From Nitrososphaerota archaeon (GTDB lineage: Archaea; Thermoproteota; Nitrososphaeria; Nitrososphaerales; JACQRY01), in contig JACQRY010000110.1 in assembly GCA_016206275.1 (NCBI GenBank), positions 1 to 13,809 on the forward strand: a DNA stretch of 13,809 nt, read 5' to 3'. The stretch's first letter is position 1. Each line of letters starts with the position of its first letter. Both the position numbers and the translations under genes were made by a program. This document shows positions 1 to 5,912 of the stretch, piece after piece. Under the pieces are notes generated by a model that saw nothing but the letters and a program-made list of their open reading frames with translations, was not told the origin of the DNA and ran no database searches.

Positions 1-2
1 CC

Positions 3-50
3 TTCCAGCCTTCGAAGAGGGTTAAGATTCGGGAACGATACAAGGACTAG
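3..50 (+). CDS. Possible 3' end of a gene entering from the left edge
   Basis: Frame 3 is open from the window edge to a TAG at 48-50 and encodes FQPSKRVKIRERYKD, a basic, charged tail of a kind often seen at the end of real archaeal proteins. Only 15 codons are visible, so no function can be given. Frame 1 is also open to a TAG at 58-60, so the frame choice is a judgement. Confidence 0.3.
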   Translation, partial: FQPSKRVKIRERYKD

Positions 51-106
51 ATCTCTGTAGGGCAGATTCCCGTCTGAGTATGCTTTAGCGCAGCCTGTGT
101 TCCAGC

Positions 107-442
107 CTACTTGTGGTCTGTTTGCTTTTTCTTCCTTCTATCACTTTCTGCCCTACAGTCTTTGATCAGTCTTGCAAAGAGTTCAGTGTATCCTGTAAGC
201 TCGTCGTCAGTAGGTATCTTCTCCCTCATCTTGGGCCAAGATGATGCTCTTAGCTTGTTTGGCAGATACTTGTCGACGAAGTATTTTATGCCTCTGGAGA
301 CTATTGCATTAGCCTCCGTAATCACATCTTGAAGAAGATCGTTCGGGGCACATGCAACATGGTAATGCAAGTCTCTTTCACCTATGCTTATGCTGTCTTC
401 GCTTATCTTCAACCGTTGCCCGCATTTGGCGCAAGCAGCCAT
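107..442 (-). CDS. Small zinc-finger-like hypothetical protein (111 aa)
   Basis: The product is unrecognised. The N-terminus carries a probable zinc knuckle: C4-x2-C7, then H26-Y-H28 and C31, an arrangement reminiscent of half a LIM or treble-clef finger. The remainder (residues 36-111) looks helical and ends in a very basic, glutamine/lysine-rich tail, which would suit nucleic-acid binding; that role is inference. The ATG at 442 is about 26 bases downstream of a CATATAG-like TATA box on the - strand (about 466-474), so the mRNA is probably leaderless. It is divergent from the ribbon-helix-helix gene that starts at 552, and the 109-bp gap holds a promoter for each. Confidence is good that it is a gene and low on function. 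Confidence 0.7.
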   Translation of the reverse strand: MAACAKCGQRLKISEDSISIGERDLHYHVACAPNDLLQDVITEANAIVSRGIKYFVDKYLPNKLRASSWPKMREKIPTDDELTGYTELFARLIKDCRAESDRRKKKQTDHK

Positions 443-465
443 TCCTATTCTATTAGCATAGGCTC

Positions 466-474
466 TCTATATGA
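466..474 (-). promoter_or_regulatory. TATA-like box of the zinc-finger-like gene
   Basis: On the - strand the bases read CTCATATAG. The centre is about 26 bases upstream of the ATG at 442, which fits a leaderless archaeal transcript. Confidence 0.4.
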
Positions 475-514
475 GTCTGATCTCTAACTGAGCTCAACAG
501 TGTCAGCGCCCAGA

Positions 515-525
515 TTTCTTTAATA
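515..525 (+). promoter_or_regulatory. TATA-like box of the ribbon-helix-helix gene
   Basis: The AT-rich string TTTCTTTAATA lies about 30 bases upstream of the ATG at 552. A start of transcription 25-27 bases downstream would give a leader of only a few bases. Confidence 0.45.
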
Positions 526-551
526 GTGCCAAGAGGCTGTATGCCAATAGA

Positions 552-1103
552 ATGTCTAAACCGAAGCAAAGCACGACTTTCACTCTACGTCTTGACCAAG
601 ATATTCTCAATGCGTTAAGAGATGAAGCGGGGAGACAGGGGATCAGTGTCAATGTCCTTGTCAATAGGCATCTCCGCAAATATGTAGACTGGGGAAGATT
701 CGCAGAACGCTACGGCATGATAAGCATGTCAAAGAACGCGTTAAGGAGGCTGATAAGATCTATCCCAGATGAGACTCTGAGGAGCTTGGCAATGGAAGGC
801 GGAAAAGAAGGCCCCATAGACTTGATCCTCTTCATGTGGGGTGAAGTAACCTTGGAGAACGCTATAAAGCTGATTCACTTCTTTGCAGAGCACCAAGGTA
901 TAGGCGATCTCGAAGAACGTGCTGAAAATGGAGATAAACGATTTGTAATACATCACGATATGGGGCCCAAGCGGAGCATCTACATCGAAGCCTTCTTCAA
1001 ATCCATGTTCAAATCCCTCTTCAACTATCTGCCTAAGTTTGACTCAACCCACCGTTCAGTGGCTTTCACAATTTCACCATCCCAAATCAATACGGCTCGT
1101 TGA
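552..1103 (+). CDS. Ribbon-helix-helix regulator with unknown C-terminal domain (183 aa)
   Basis: The N-terminus is a ribbon-helix-helix DNA-binding domain of the CopG/Arc type: strand TTFTLRL (8-14), helix A (about 15-29), a turn at GISVN and helix B (32-45, NVLVNRHLRKY). Such domains bind operators as dimers through the paired strands. At 183 aa the protein is much longer than a minimal 45-60 aa regulator. Residues 46-183 form an extra domain I do not recognise, with a hydrophobic helix around 90-114 and the string HHDMG at 134-138 followed by an aromatic-rich helix (IYIEAFFKSMFKSLF). This may be a sensory or oligomerisation domain. The ATG at 552 fits the TATA-like box at 515-525. It is transcribed away from the zinc-finger-like gene and could regulate that shared promoter region. 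The target is unknown. Confidence 0.8.
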   Translation: MSKPKQSTTFTLRLDQDILNALRDEAGRQGISVNVLVNRHLRKYVDWGRFAERYGMISMSKNALRRLIRSIPDETLRSLAMEGGKEGPIDLILFMWGEVTLENAIKLIHFFAEHQGIGDLEERAENGDKRFVIHHDMGPKRSIYIEAFFKSMFKSLFNYLPKFDSTHRSVAFTISPSQINTAR

Positions 1104-1141
1104 TAGACTTCATAAACCCGTTCGAAAACAGCTAGAAGGCA

Positions 1142-1151
1142 AACTTTAACT
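1142..1151 (+). promoter_or_regulatory. TATA-like box of the F420-type oxidoreductase
   Basis: AACTTTAACT is about 26 bases upstream of a likely transcription start near 1173. That point lies after the TTG at 1155 and before the TTG at 1191, so it supports the later start codon. Confidence 0.4.
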
Positions 1152-1190
1152 AATTTGTGTCCTCGCGGCAAAGCCAGAGGTATTTCCAAG

Positions 1191-2225
1191 TTGAAGTTCG
1201 CTTTTGGCGGAGTACATGTTTCAACAAATGTGCCTCACATAACTGATGTCATAACAGCGATGAAGCTGGGAGAAGAATTGGGTTTCGACATAGCTTTTCT
1301 CTCAGACAGGACTAGAGACACCTACGTCAACTGCGCTGCAGGAGCCATGATCACCAGAAAAATACAGATAGGGCCAGGTGTGACAAACCCATACACCCGG
1401 CATCCTGCGGTCACAGCTAGGGCCATAGCGACTCTGGATGAACTGTCGGGAGGAAGAGCCGTACTAGGCTTCGGAGCAGGCAACATGGTGGAGATGACAA
1501 GAGACCTAGGATATGAAACTAAGAAAGGCTATGGCAGGGTGAGAGAAGCGTTGATGATCATTAAGAGGCTTCTGAAGGGAGAAACCGTAGACTTCGAAGG
1601 TGAGTTCTTCAAGGTTAAGGGCTTGAAGATGGGTATGTCCCCTCACCCGAATATTCCTTTCTACATCTCCGCCCAAGGCCCTAAGATCATGGAGGTAGCG
1701 GGCGAGTTGGCTGACGTCGTCATGATCCCCTACACTCACCCCGAGATCTTGAAGATGGTCATGGAGAAGATCAAGAAGGGTGCGGAGAAGGCTGGCAGAA
1801 ACTTCAGCGATGTGAAGCTGCAGAGCTGGCTGCCGGTATACATGACTGAACAGAGGAGCGATATCTACGAGACTCTGAGAGCGTATGCAGCACTGATGGT
1901 CCTGCTCTCTCCTGTAGACTGGCTTTCCCCCATAGGCATCACGCCTGAGAAATACGATGCCATTAAGAAGGGTTACCAAAAAGGTGCTCATGTGGATGCT
2001 AAACTTGAAGCAGAATACGCTAAGATGGCTAAAGAATACATCAACGACACCATAGTCGACACATTCGTCATGGCTGGCAAGGCCCAAGAATTGGTTAACC
2101 GCGTTGAAGATCTAAGGAAAATCGGTTTCAGCGAACTCGGCTTCTGGGTTCCCACCCCCATAGCTGCTGAGAAGAGACGCGTAATGCAAGACTTCGCGGA
2201 GAAGATCATCCCTAGATTCAAGTGA
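1191..2225 (+). CDS. F420-dependent luciferase-like oxidoreductase, Mer-like (344 aa)
   Basis: This is a TIM-barrel flavin/F420 oxidoreductase of the bacterial luciferase-like (LLM) family, closest in flavour to methylene-tetrahydromethanopterin reductase (Mer), which transfers hydride from reduced F420 to a bound substrate. Hallmarks from the TTG at 1191: GPGVTNPYTRHP (61-72) and SGGRAVLGFGAGN (86-98). The string IPFYISAQGPK further on, and the C-terminal helix ending in IPRFK, also suit the family. The length is normal. I prefer TTG 1191 to TTG 1155 because GAGG(T) at 1177-1181 is a well-spaced ribosome site, the product then begins MKFAFGG as family members do, and the TATA-like box at 1142 would place the earlier codon outside the mRNA. 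The true substrate cannot be read. No other C1-pathway gene is nearby, so a general F420 oxidoreductase is as likely as a Mer. Confidence 0.88.
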   Translation: MKFAFGGVHVSTNVPHITDVITAMKLGEELGFDIAFLSDRTRDTYVNCAAGAMITRKIQIGPGVTNPYTRHPAVTARAIATLDELSGGRAVLGFGAGNMVEMTRDLGYETKKGYGRVREALMIIKRLLKGETVDFEGEFFKVKGLKMGMSPHPNIPFYISAQGPKIMEVAGELADVVMIPYTHPEILKMVMEKIKKGAEKAGRNFSDVKLQSWLPVYMTEQRSDIYETLRAYAALMVLLSPVDWLSPIGITPEKYDAIKKGYQKGAHVDAKLEAEYAKMAKEYINDTIVDTFVMAGKAQELVNRVEDLRKIGFSELGFWVPTPIAAEKRRVMQDFAEKIIPRFK

Positions 2226-2372
2226 CTTTGATCACCAGATTCACGCACTATTAGATATCCAGCGGATCTGTAGAACCCAGCTTGCAACTTGATTTAAGTT
2301 CTCTGCCAGCGTAGTTGGGCATCGACGGGGCTGACAATATCTAGGTTATGTAAGGCAAAGTCATGATCTAAC

Positions 2373-2381
2373 TCTTTTAAT
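2373..2381 (+). promoter_or_regulatory. TATA-like box of the medium-chain dehydrogenase
   Basis: TCTTTTAAT centred near 2377 puts transcription start near 2402. That suits a leaderless GTG start at 2406 slightly better than the ATG at 2397. Confidence 0.4.
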
Positions 2382-2396
2382 CAGAGCCTCAAGGTA

Positions 2397-3437
2397 ATGT
2401 TGTCCGTGAAAGCCGTAGTCTTCGATGCTCATGGAGACCCAGAGGTCCTTCATGTTGCTGACGTAGAGAAGCCTGTCTCCGGCTTTGGAGAAGTTATCGT
2501 CAGGGTGAAGGCGTGCGCATTAAATCACTTGGACCTCTGGGTGAGGAAAGGCATACCGGGGGTAAAGATTCCTCTCCCGCATGTTTTGGGCAGCGATATT
2601 GCTGGACTTGTGGCTGAGACTGGTCCTGGGGTTGAAGGCTGGTCTGAGGGTGATGAGGTGCTTGTTGCTCCGGGGTTTGGGGATGGGGTTTGTGGGGAGT
2701 GTTTGGCTGGTAGGGAGAATTATTGTGCCAACTATAAGATCATTGGTTATCGAATTGAAGGGGGTTATGCTGAATATGTTAAGGTGCCCGTAGGAAACCT
2801 TCTGAAGAAGCCTTCGAAGCTCAGTTTTGTTGAAGCTGCGTCTATTCCTCTTGTGTTTTTGACTGCTTGGCATATGCTGGTTGACAAAGCCAAGATCAAG
2901 ATGGGTGAGACCGTTCTTGTGGTTGGAGCAGGGAGCGGGGTGGGAATGGCCGCTATTCAGGTTGCTAAGGCCGTTAACTGTACTGTGATTACTACGGTAG
3001 GCTCTGATGAGAAGGCTGGGAAGGCGGAGGCTTTAGGCGCAGATATTGTTGTCAATCGGAAAGTGGAGGATGTGTATGAGGCTGTGAAGGGCGCCACGTC
3101 AGGTAGAGGAGTGGATGTTGTGGTTGAACATGCTGGTGCTGAGATATGGGATAAGGCTGTTAGATCCTTGGCTCGTGGAGGAAGGTTGGTGACATGTGGC
3201 GCAACGACTGGGCCGCAAGTCTCCATTGATCTCAGGTTTCTCTACTCTAAGCAGCACTCTATACTGGGTTCCTACATGGGTACGAAGAGGGATCTCTTGG
3301 ATGTCTTGAGGCTTGTTGAGAAGGGGGTCTTCAACCCTGTAGTGGACAGCGTCTTCCCTTTAGAAAAGGCTGTCGAGGCTCATAAGAGACTTGAGTCTGG
3401 AGAGCAGTTCGGCAAGGTTGTGCTTACCCTAGATTAG
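2397..3437 (+). CDS. Zinc-type medium-chain alcohol dehydrogenase / quinone-oxidoreductase-like (346 aa)
   Basis: An NAD(P)-dependent medium-chain dehydrogenase/reductase. Residues 1-150 are the GroES-like catalytic domain and 160-290 the Rossmann domain. C40 in CALNHLDLW is the expected catalytic-zinc cysteine, and PHVLGSDIAG (61-70) follows, with SD where classical alcohol dehydrogenases have HE. The structural zinc loop is CGEC (99-102) and C110; the usual first cysteine of the four is D96. The cofactor loop is VLVVGAGSGVG (173-183). Start is uncertain: ATG 2397, TTG 2400 and GTG 2406 are all in frame. GTG gives MKAVVFDAHGDPEVL, typical of the family, with AAGGT at 2391-2395 at good spacing. 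The stretch around 2580-2880 is unusually rich in GGG, GTT and TTG codons compared with neighbours, a weak hint of a different origin. The substrate is not predictable. Confidence 0.87.
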   Translation: MLSVKAVVFDAHGDPEVLHVADVEKPVSGFGEVIVRVKACALNHLDLWVRKGIPGVKIPLPHVLGSDIAGLVAETGPGVEGWSEGDEVLVAPGFGDGVCGECLAGRENYCANYKIIGYRIEGGYAEYVKVPVGNLLKKPSKLSFVEAASIPLVFLTAWHMLVDKAKIKMGETVLVVGAGSGVGMAAIQVAKAVNCTVITTVGSDEKAGKAEALGADIVVNRKVEDVYEAVKGATSGRGVDVVVEHAGAEIWDKAVRSLARGGRLVTCGATTGPQVSIDLRFLYSKQHSILGSYMGTKRDLLDVLRLVEKGVFNPVVDSVFPLEKAVEAHKRLESGEQFGKVVLTLD

Positions 3438-3464
3438 TTGCATTTAGATCGTCTTGCCATCGAA

Positions 3465-3480
3465 GGACATCCTCTTGTCC
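3465..3480 (+). repeat. Small inverted repeat before the DUF1989 promoter
   Basis: GGACA-N6-TGTCC (3465-3469 / 3476-3480) lies about 12 bases upstream of the TATA-like box at 3493. It could be an operator, or chance; the arms are only 5 bp. Confidence 0.25.
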
Positions 3481-3492
3481 AAATACACATGA

Positions 3493-3500
3493 TTTAATAA
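3493..3500 (+). promoter_or_regulatory. TATA box of the DUF1989 gene
   Basis: TTTAATAA centred about 28 bases upstream of the ATG at 3525, a textbook leaderless archaeal arrangement. No ribosome-binding site is visible before the ATG. Confidence 0.55.
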
Positions 3501-3524
3501 AACGAGAGTCAATACAATCCGTTA

Positions 3525-4139
3525 ATGAAAGTTGTTAATGATTTCTTGATACCTGCGAGAACCGGGAAGGCTGTAGTCATAAACAAAGGCGAAGTGTTAA
3601 GAATCATTGAAGAAGAAGGCAAGCAGGTTGCCGACGTAATCATATTCAATGCTGATGACCACAAAGAGAAATTCGATTTGTCCCACACTGTTCGAATGAA
3701 CTGCGTCAAAGGGATAGGAAATTTAAAGCGTGTCAAAGAACTCTACTCGCAGCCTTCGCGCAGCAACATCATGTTCACCATAATGGAAGATAAAGTGGGT
3801 GTTCACGGACTCATTACCGGGAACAAGTGTAGCATACCTCTATACAGAGCCAGAGACAAACTTAATACCCATGCGAACTGTCAAGATAACCTCTCTGATG
3901 CGATCAGACCCTACGGCCTTACACCAGACGATGTCGGAGACGTCTTCAACGTGTTCATGAATCTAGAAGTAGATGAGAGAAACGTGCCCGTCATCAAGAG
4001 CCCAGTCAGCAAGAAAGGAGACTACATAGACATGAAGGCGGAGATGGACTGCCTAGTCGCAATATCGGCTTGCCCTGGAGACACTCAACCAACGAACGAT
4101 TATCTCCCAAAGTCGCTGAGAATACAAGCATTACAATAG
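3525..4139 (+). CDS. DUF1989 (urea-carboxylase-associated family) protein (204 aa)
   Basis: The whole protein follows the DUF1989 pattern: VADVIIFNADD (35-45), the FDLSHTVRMN segment (50-59), IMFTIMEDKVGVHGLITGNKC (82-102), HANCQDNL (116-123), the DVFNVFMN segment (139-146), and the C-terminal ISACPGDTQPTND (180-192). Likely metal or active-site residues are H94, C102, C119 and C183; G95 stands where many members have Asp. In bacteria, paired DUF1989 proteins (formerly UAAP1/2) act as carboxyguanidine deiminase subunits in guanidine breakdown, beside a guanidine/urea carboxylase. Here the protein is single and no carboxylase or transporter lies near it, so that role cannot be transferred safely. 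It is about the normal length and appears intact. It has its own promoter and is probably monocistronic. Confidence 0.85.
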   Translation: MKVVNDFLIPARTGKAVVINKGEVLRIIEEEGKQVADVIIFNADDHKEKFDLSHTVRMNCVKGIGNLKRVKELYSQPSRSNIMFTIMEDKVGVHGLITGNKCSIPLYRARDKLNTHANCQDNLSDAIRPYGLTPDDVGDVFNVFMNLEVDERNVPVIKSPVSKKGDYIDMKAEMDCLVAISACPGDTQPTNDYLPKSLRIQALQ

Positions 4140-4142
4140 ACG

Positions 4143-4206
4143 GAGCCAACAAGTGGGCTCACAGCGCTTAACGTCTAATCAGACGCACATAGCCAGTAAC
4201 AACTGG
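4143..4206 (+). repeat. Three consecutive small inverted repeats between DUF1989 gene and vapBC
   Basis: Three short hairpin-capable repeats in 64 bases: GAGCC-N8-GGCTC (4143-4160), CGTCT-AATC-AGACG (4172-4185) and CCAGT-AACA-ACTGG (4193-4206). Two have 5-bp arms and 4-base loops. They could act as transcription end or processing signals for the DUF1989 mRNA, or as binding sites for the antitoxin. Confidence 0.4.
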
Positions 4207-4208
4207 TA

Positions 4209-4239
4209 AAACTATTCAGTCTAAAAGTTCAGCTAGTTT
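4209..4239 (+). promoter_or_regulatory. Candidate operator upstream of vapBC
   Basis: The inverted repeat AAACTA (4209-4214) / TAGTTT (4234-4239) ends 8 bases before the TATA-like box at 4247. AbrB-type antitoxins usually repress their own promoter by binding such symmetric sites. The function here is inference. Confidence 0.3.
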
Positions 4240-4246
4240 AACAAAT

Positions 4247-4254
4247 CTTAAATA
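4247..4254 (+). promoter_or_regulatory. TATA box of the vapBC operon
   Basis: CTTAAATA is centred about 30 bases upstream of the TTG at 4281, giving a nearly leaderless mRNA. Confidence 0.5.
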
Positions 4255-4280
4255 GTCTTTAACCCAAATCCCATCTGGAA

Positions 4281-4532
4281 TTGGCTGAGACGGTGCTTAA
4301 GGTTAGAAGGAAGGGGATCACAATACTTCCTAAGCGTCTTAGAGAAGCTGCGGGGATAGCTGAAGATAGCGAAGTTAAAGCCAAGGTCTTGCCGTCTGGC
4401 ATTCTTCTCCGGCCCTTTGCGAATGAGCCTGTTCGAGTTCTTGAAGAGCTACCTATAGAGCGGAAGAGGTCTTCTGTAACCAACATAAGAAGGCTTCGGA
4501 AAAGCATAGATCGTGAACAAAGAGAGAAATGA
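4281..4532 (+). CDS. vapB: AbrB/SpoVT-family antitoxin (VapB-type, 83 aa)
   Basis: A swapped-hairpin AbrB DNA-binding domain fills residues 1-47 (LKVRRKGITILPKRLREAAGI, then VKAKVLPSGILLRPF), the classic KG-x-hydrophobic-LPK...R form. The basic C-terminal tail (48-83, with RKRSSVTNIRRLRKS) would wrap the toxin and block its active site, as in other VapB proteins. It starts with TTG at 4281, close to the TATA-like box, and no earlier in-frame start is better. Its stop overlaps the PIN toxin start in an ATGA (4529-4532), so the two are translationally coupled. As with known pairs it should both neutralise the toxin and repress the operon. The family call is firm; the exact antitoxin subfamily is less so. 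Confidence 0.88.
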   Translation: MAETVLKVRRKGITILPKRLREAAGIAEDSEVKAKVLPSGILLRPFANEPVRVLEELPIERKRSSVTNIRRLRKSIDREQREK

Positions 4533-4966
4533 GTCTTTACCTCGACACCAACATCTTTCTCAACGTCATATACAAGGAGCCGAAGTTCAAAGATGAGTCA
4601 GCCGAGCTGCTTAACAAGATCCAGACTCAAGAAGTTCAAGCGGTTACCTCGTCAGTGACGGTACTGGAGATAATGCTTGATATAGCCAAAAGCGGCTTCG
4701 CAGACCTAGTTGAAGTAGCTGTCGCAGCGGTAGAGGATCTACGCGGGTTAAACATAGTGCCCCTTGATAAGGAAATGTCAAAGCTGGCTGCCGAACATGT
4801 TTTGCAAGACAAGCTTACGATTCACGATGCTTATCATCTTGCAACAGCTCTCCACTCTAATGTCTCATACTTTGTTACTAGAGATCATGGCCTATCAAAG
4901 AAGATAGAAAGACATGTTAAAACAATCTTTCCTGACGATTTGGCGTTGCCGGGATCTTCCGACTAG
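4529..4966 (+). CDS. vapC: PIN-domain ribonuclease toxin (VapC-type, 145 aa)
   Basis: A complete PIN domain of normal toxin length. The acidic metal-binding residues are all present: D6 in YLDTNIF, E47 in TVLEI, D100 in IHDAYHLATAL and D119 in FVTRDHGLSK. VapC toxins use Mg2+ or Mn2+ at this site to cut tRNA or rRNA and so stop translation until the antitoxin is restored. The ATG overlaps the antitoxin stop by 4 bases, the usual arrangement for coupled synthesis. Nothing suggests inactivation. The RNA target cannot be predicted. The pair may be a maintenance or stress module. Confidence 0.92.
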   Translation: MSLYLDTNIFLNVIYKEPKFKDESAELLNKIQTQEVQAVTSSVTVLEIMLDIAKSGFADLVEVAVAAVEDLRGLNIVPLDKEMSKLAAEHVLQDKLTIHDAYHLATALHSNVSYFVTRDHGLSKKIERHVKTIFPDDLALPGSSD

Positions 4967-5570
4967 CATACACTATCTCCAAGCTATTTCACATCAAACT
5001 AGTCTCCACCCTTAGGTCTATCATGGGGGAGCCTGACCACCCAGCAAACAATATGGAGAGGCCCTATGAAGACCCAAGTCAACCATACACCCAATAAAGT
5101 TATCCACATGTATGCGCGCACCATCTCCGTACGCCTTTCCAAAACTTTTGCAGACAGCAGCCACCTTCCTGCAATCCCCGACACTCCACATTTATAGACC
5201 ACACATATATCCAACGAATCTCCAAGAAAAAACACGGCTCTCACAGAATCCATCAGAATTTTTTTTCTTCCGCACACACAGGAGCAAACGAGTACATACC
5301 AATCAAAAAGGCAAAACAACCAGAAAACCAAGTCAACCGACAAAAAACAGCTAAGAACAAACCTCAAACCTACTTAAACCCCCCTAGGCGTATAATACAG
5401 ACAGGAGCTCACTGAAACAAATAACTTGAGAGCATCATCCTTAAGGTAAGATACTTGGACTCCTACTCGGACTTGTAACAATCCAGTTCTTAGAAAACAG
5501 ATCATTTAGATCTAAGAGTTAGCTGGTCTAGGCCTTGGAGAATATTCTTTACGAAATCCTTGCAAAGTGT
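4967..5570. other. Long gene-free region, A/C-rich and G-poor on the + strand
   Basis: About 600 bases without a convincing gene. In 5161-5400 a hand count gives about 26 G against 75 C in 240 bases. Both strands contain open frames here, but their products look like translated skewed sequence (Phe/Val/Cys/Trp-rich on one strand, Lys/Pro/Thr/Ser-rich on the other). There is a 10-bp palindrome TTAGATCTAA at 5506-5515 and an isolated TGAAACA at 5413-5419. No tRNA-like T-loop was seen. An untranslated RNA is possible but unproven. Confidence 0.45.
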
Positions 5571-5580
5571 AAAATAATAA
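5571..5580 (+). promoter_or_regulatory. TATA-like box of the leu unit
   Basis: AAAATAATAA predicts a transcription start near 5600 and a leader of about 20 bases before the ATG at 5621. Confidence 0.35.
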
Positions 5581-5620
5581 GGTCAATGAAGATAAGGAAG
5601 CAGTTGGAACCCTTCTGATC

Positions 5621-5866
5621 ATGGGTAGAAAGATTGCTACGGTCATATTGATGCATGATTGTGATGAGAATCCTTGCCATTTGGATAATGACAGTCAGAT
5701 CAAGTGGATCAGGCAGAACCTGCCTGTAAGCAAGCTTGAGTGGAACTGGAAGCTCTTCGCAGTTAAGGTATATGATGTCGAAGGTACGGAGGAGCAGGGA
5801 AGAGTTGACGCCGTCTTGGGTACAGTTAAAGCGAAGCTTGAAGGCGAAGACGACAAATCCAAATAG
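5621..5866 (+). CDS. Small hypothetical protein ahead of leuC (81 aa)
   Basis: I do not recognise this protein. It is soluble, with a cysteine pair and histidines near the start (HDCDENPCH, residues 12-20) that could bind a metal, a tryptophan-rich middle (WIRQ, WNWKLF) and a highly charged tail (KLEGEDDKSK). Support for it being real: sensible composition, same strand as leuCD, only 46 bases before leuC, and a TATA-like box upstream. The ATG at 5621 lacks an obvious ribosome site. Sitting first in a leucine-biosynthesis unit, it could be co-transcribed with LeuC and LeuD; a role in iron-sulfur assembly or regulation would be speculation. Confidence 0.55.
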   Translation: MGRKIATVILMHDCDENPCHLDNDSQIKWIRQNLPVSKLEWNWKLFAVKVYDVEGTEEQGRVDAVLGTVKAKLEGEDDKSK

Positions 5867-5912
5867 GCGAAGATAGCTAACTATCATTAGCGCTGAAGAA
5901 GGGACGCAGGAG

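Noticed and set aside
111..332. 73-codon open frame on the + strand
   Set aside because: It is the antisense shadow of the zinc-finger-like gene and has no promoter or ribosome site of its own.
1155..1190. Extension of the F420-type oxidoreductase to the TTG at 1155
   Set aside because: The predicted transcription start near 1173 and the ribosome site at 1177-1181 favour the TTG at 1191, and the added residues do not resemble the family's N-terminus.
5112..5354. 80-codon open frame on the + strand
   Set aside because: The Lys/Pro/Thr/Ser-rich product reflects the A/C-rich bias, with no recognisable fold and no ribosome site.
4999..5367. 122-codon hydrophobic open frame on the - strand
   Set aside because: Its Val/Phe/Leu/Cys/Trp-rich product is what a G/T-rich strand gives in any frame; a competing open frame lies on the other strand and no promoter or domain supports it.
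5586..5618. Ten-codon frame MKIRKQLEPF before the 81-aa gene, possible leucine leader peptide
   Set aside because: It has a single leucine codon, its ATG lies upstream of the predicted transcription start near 5600, and ribosome-coupled attenuation of this kind is not established in archaea.
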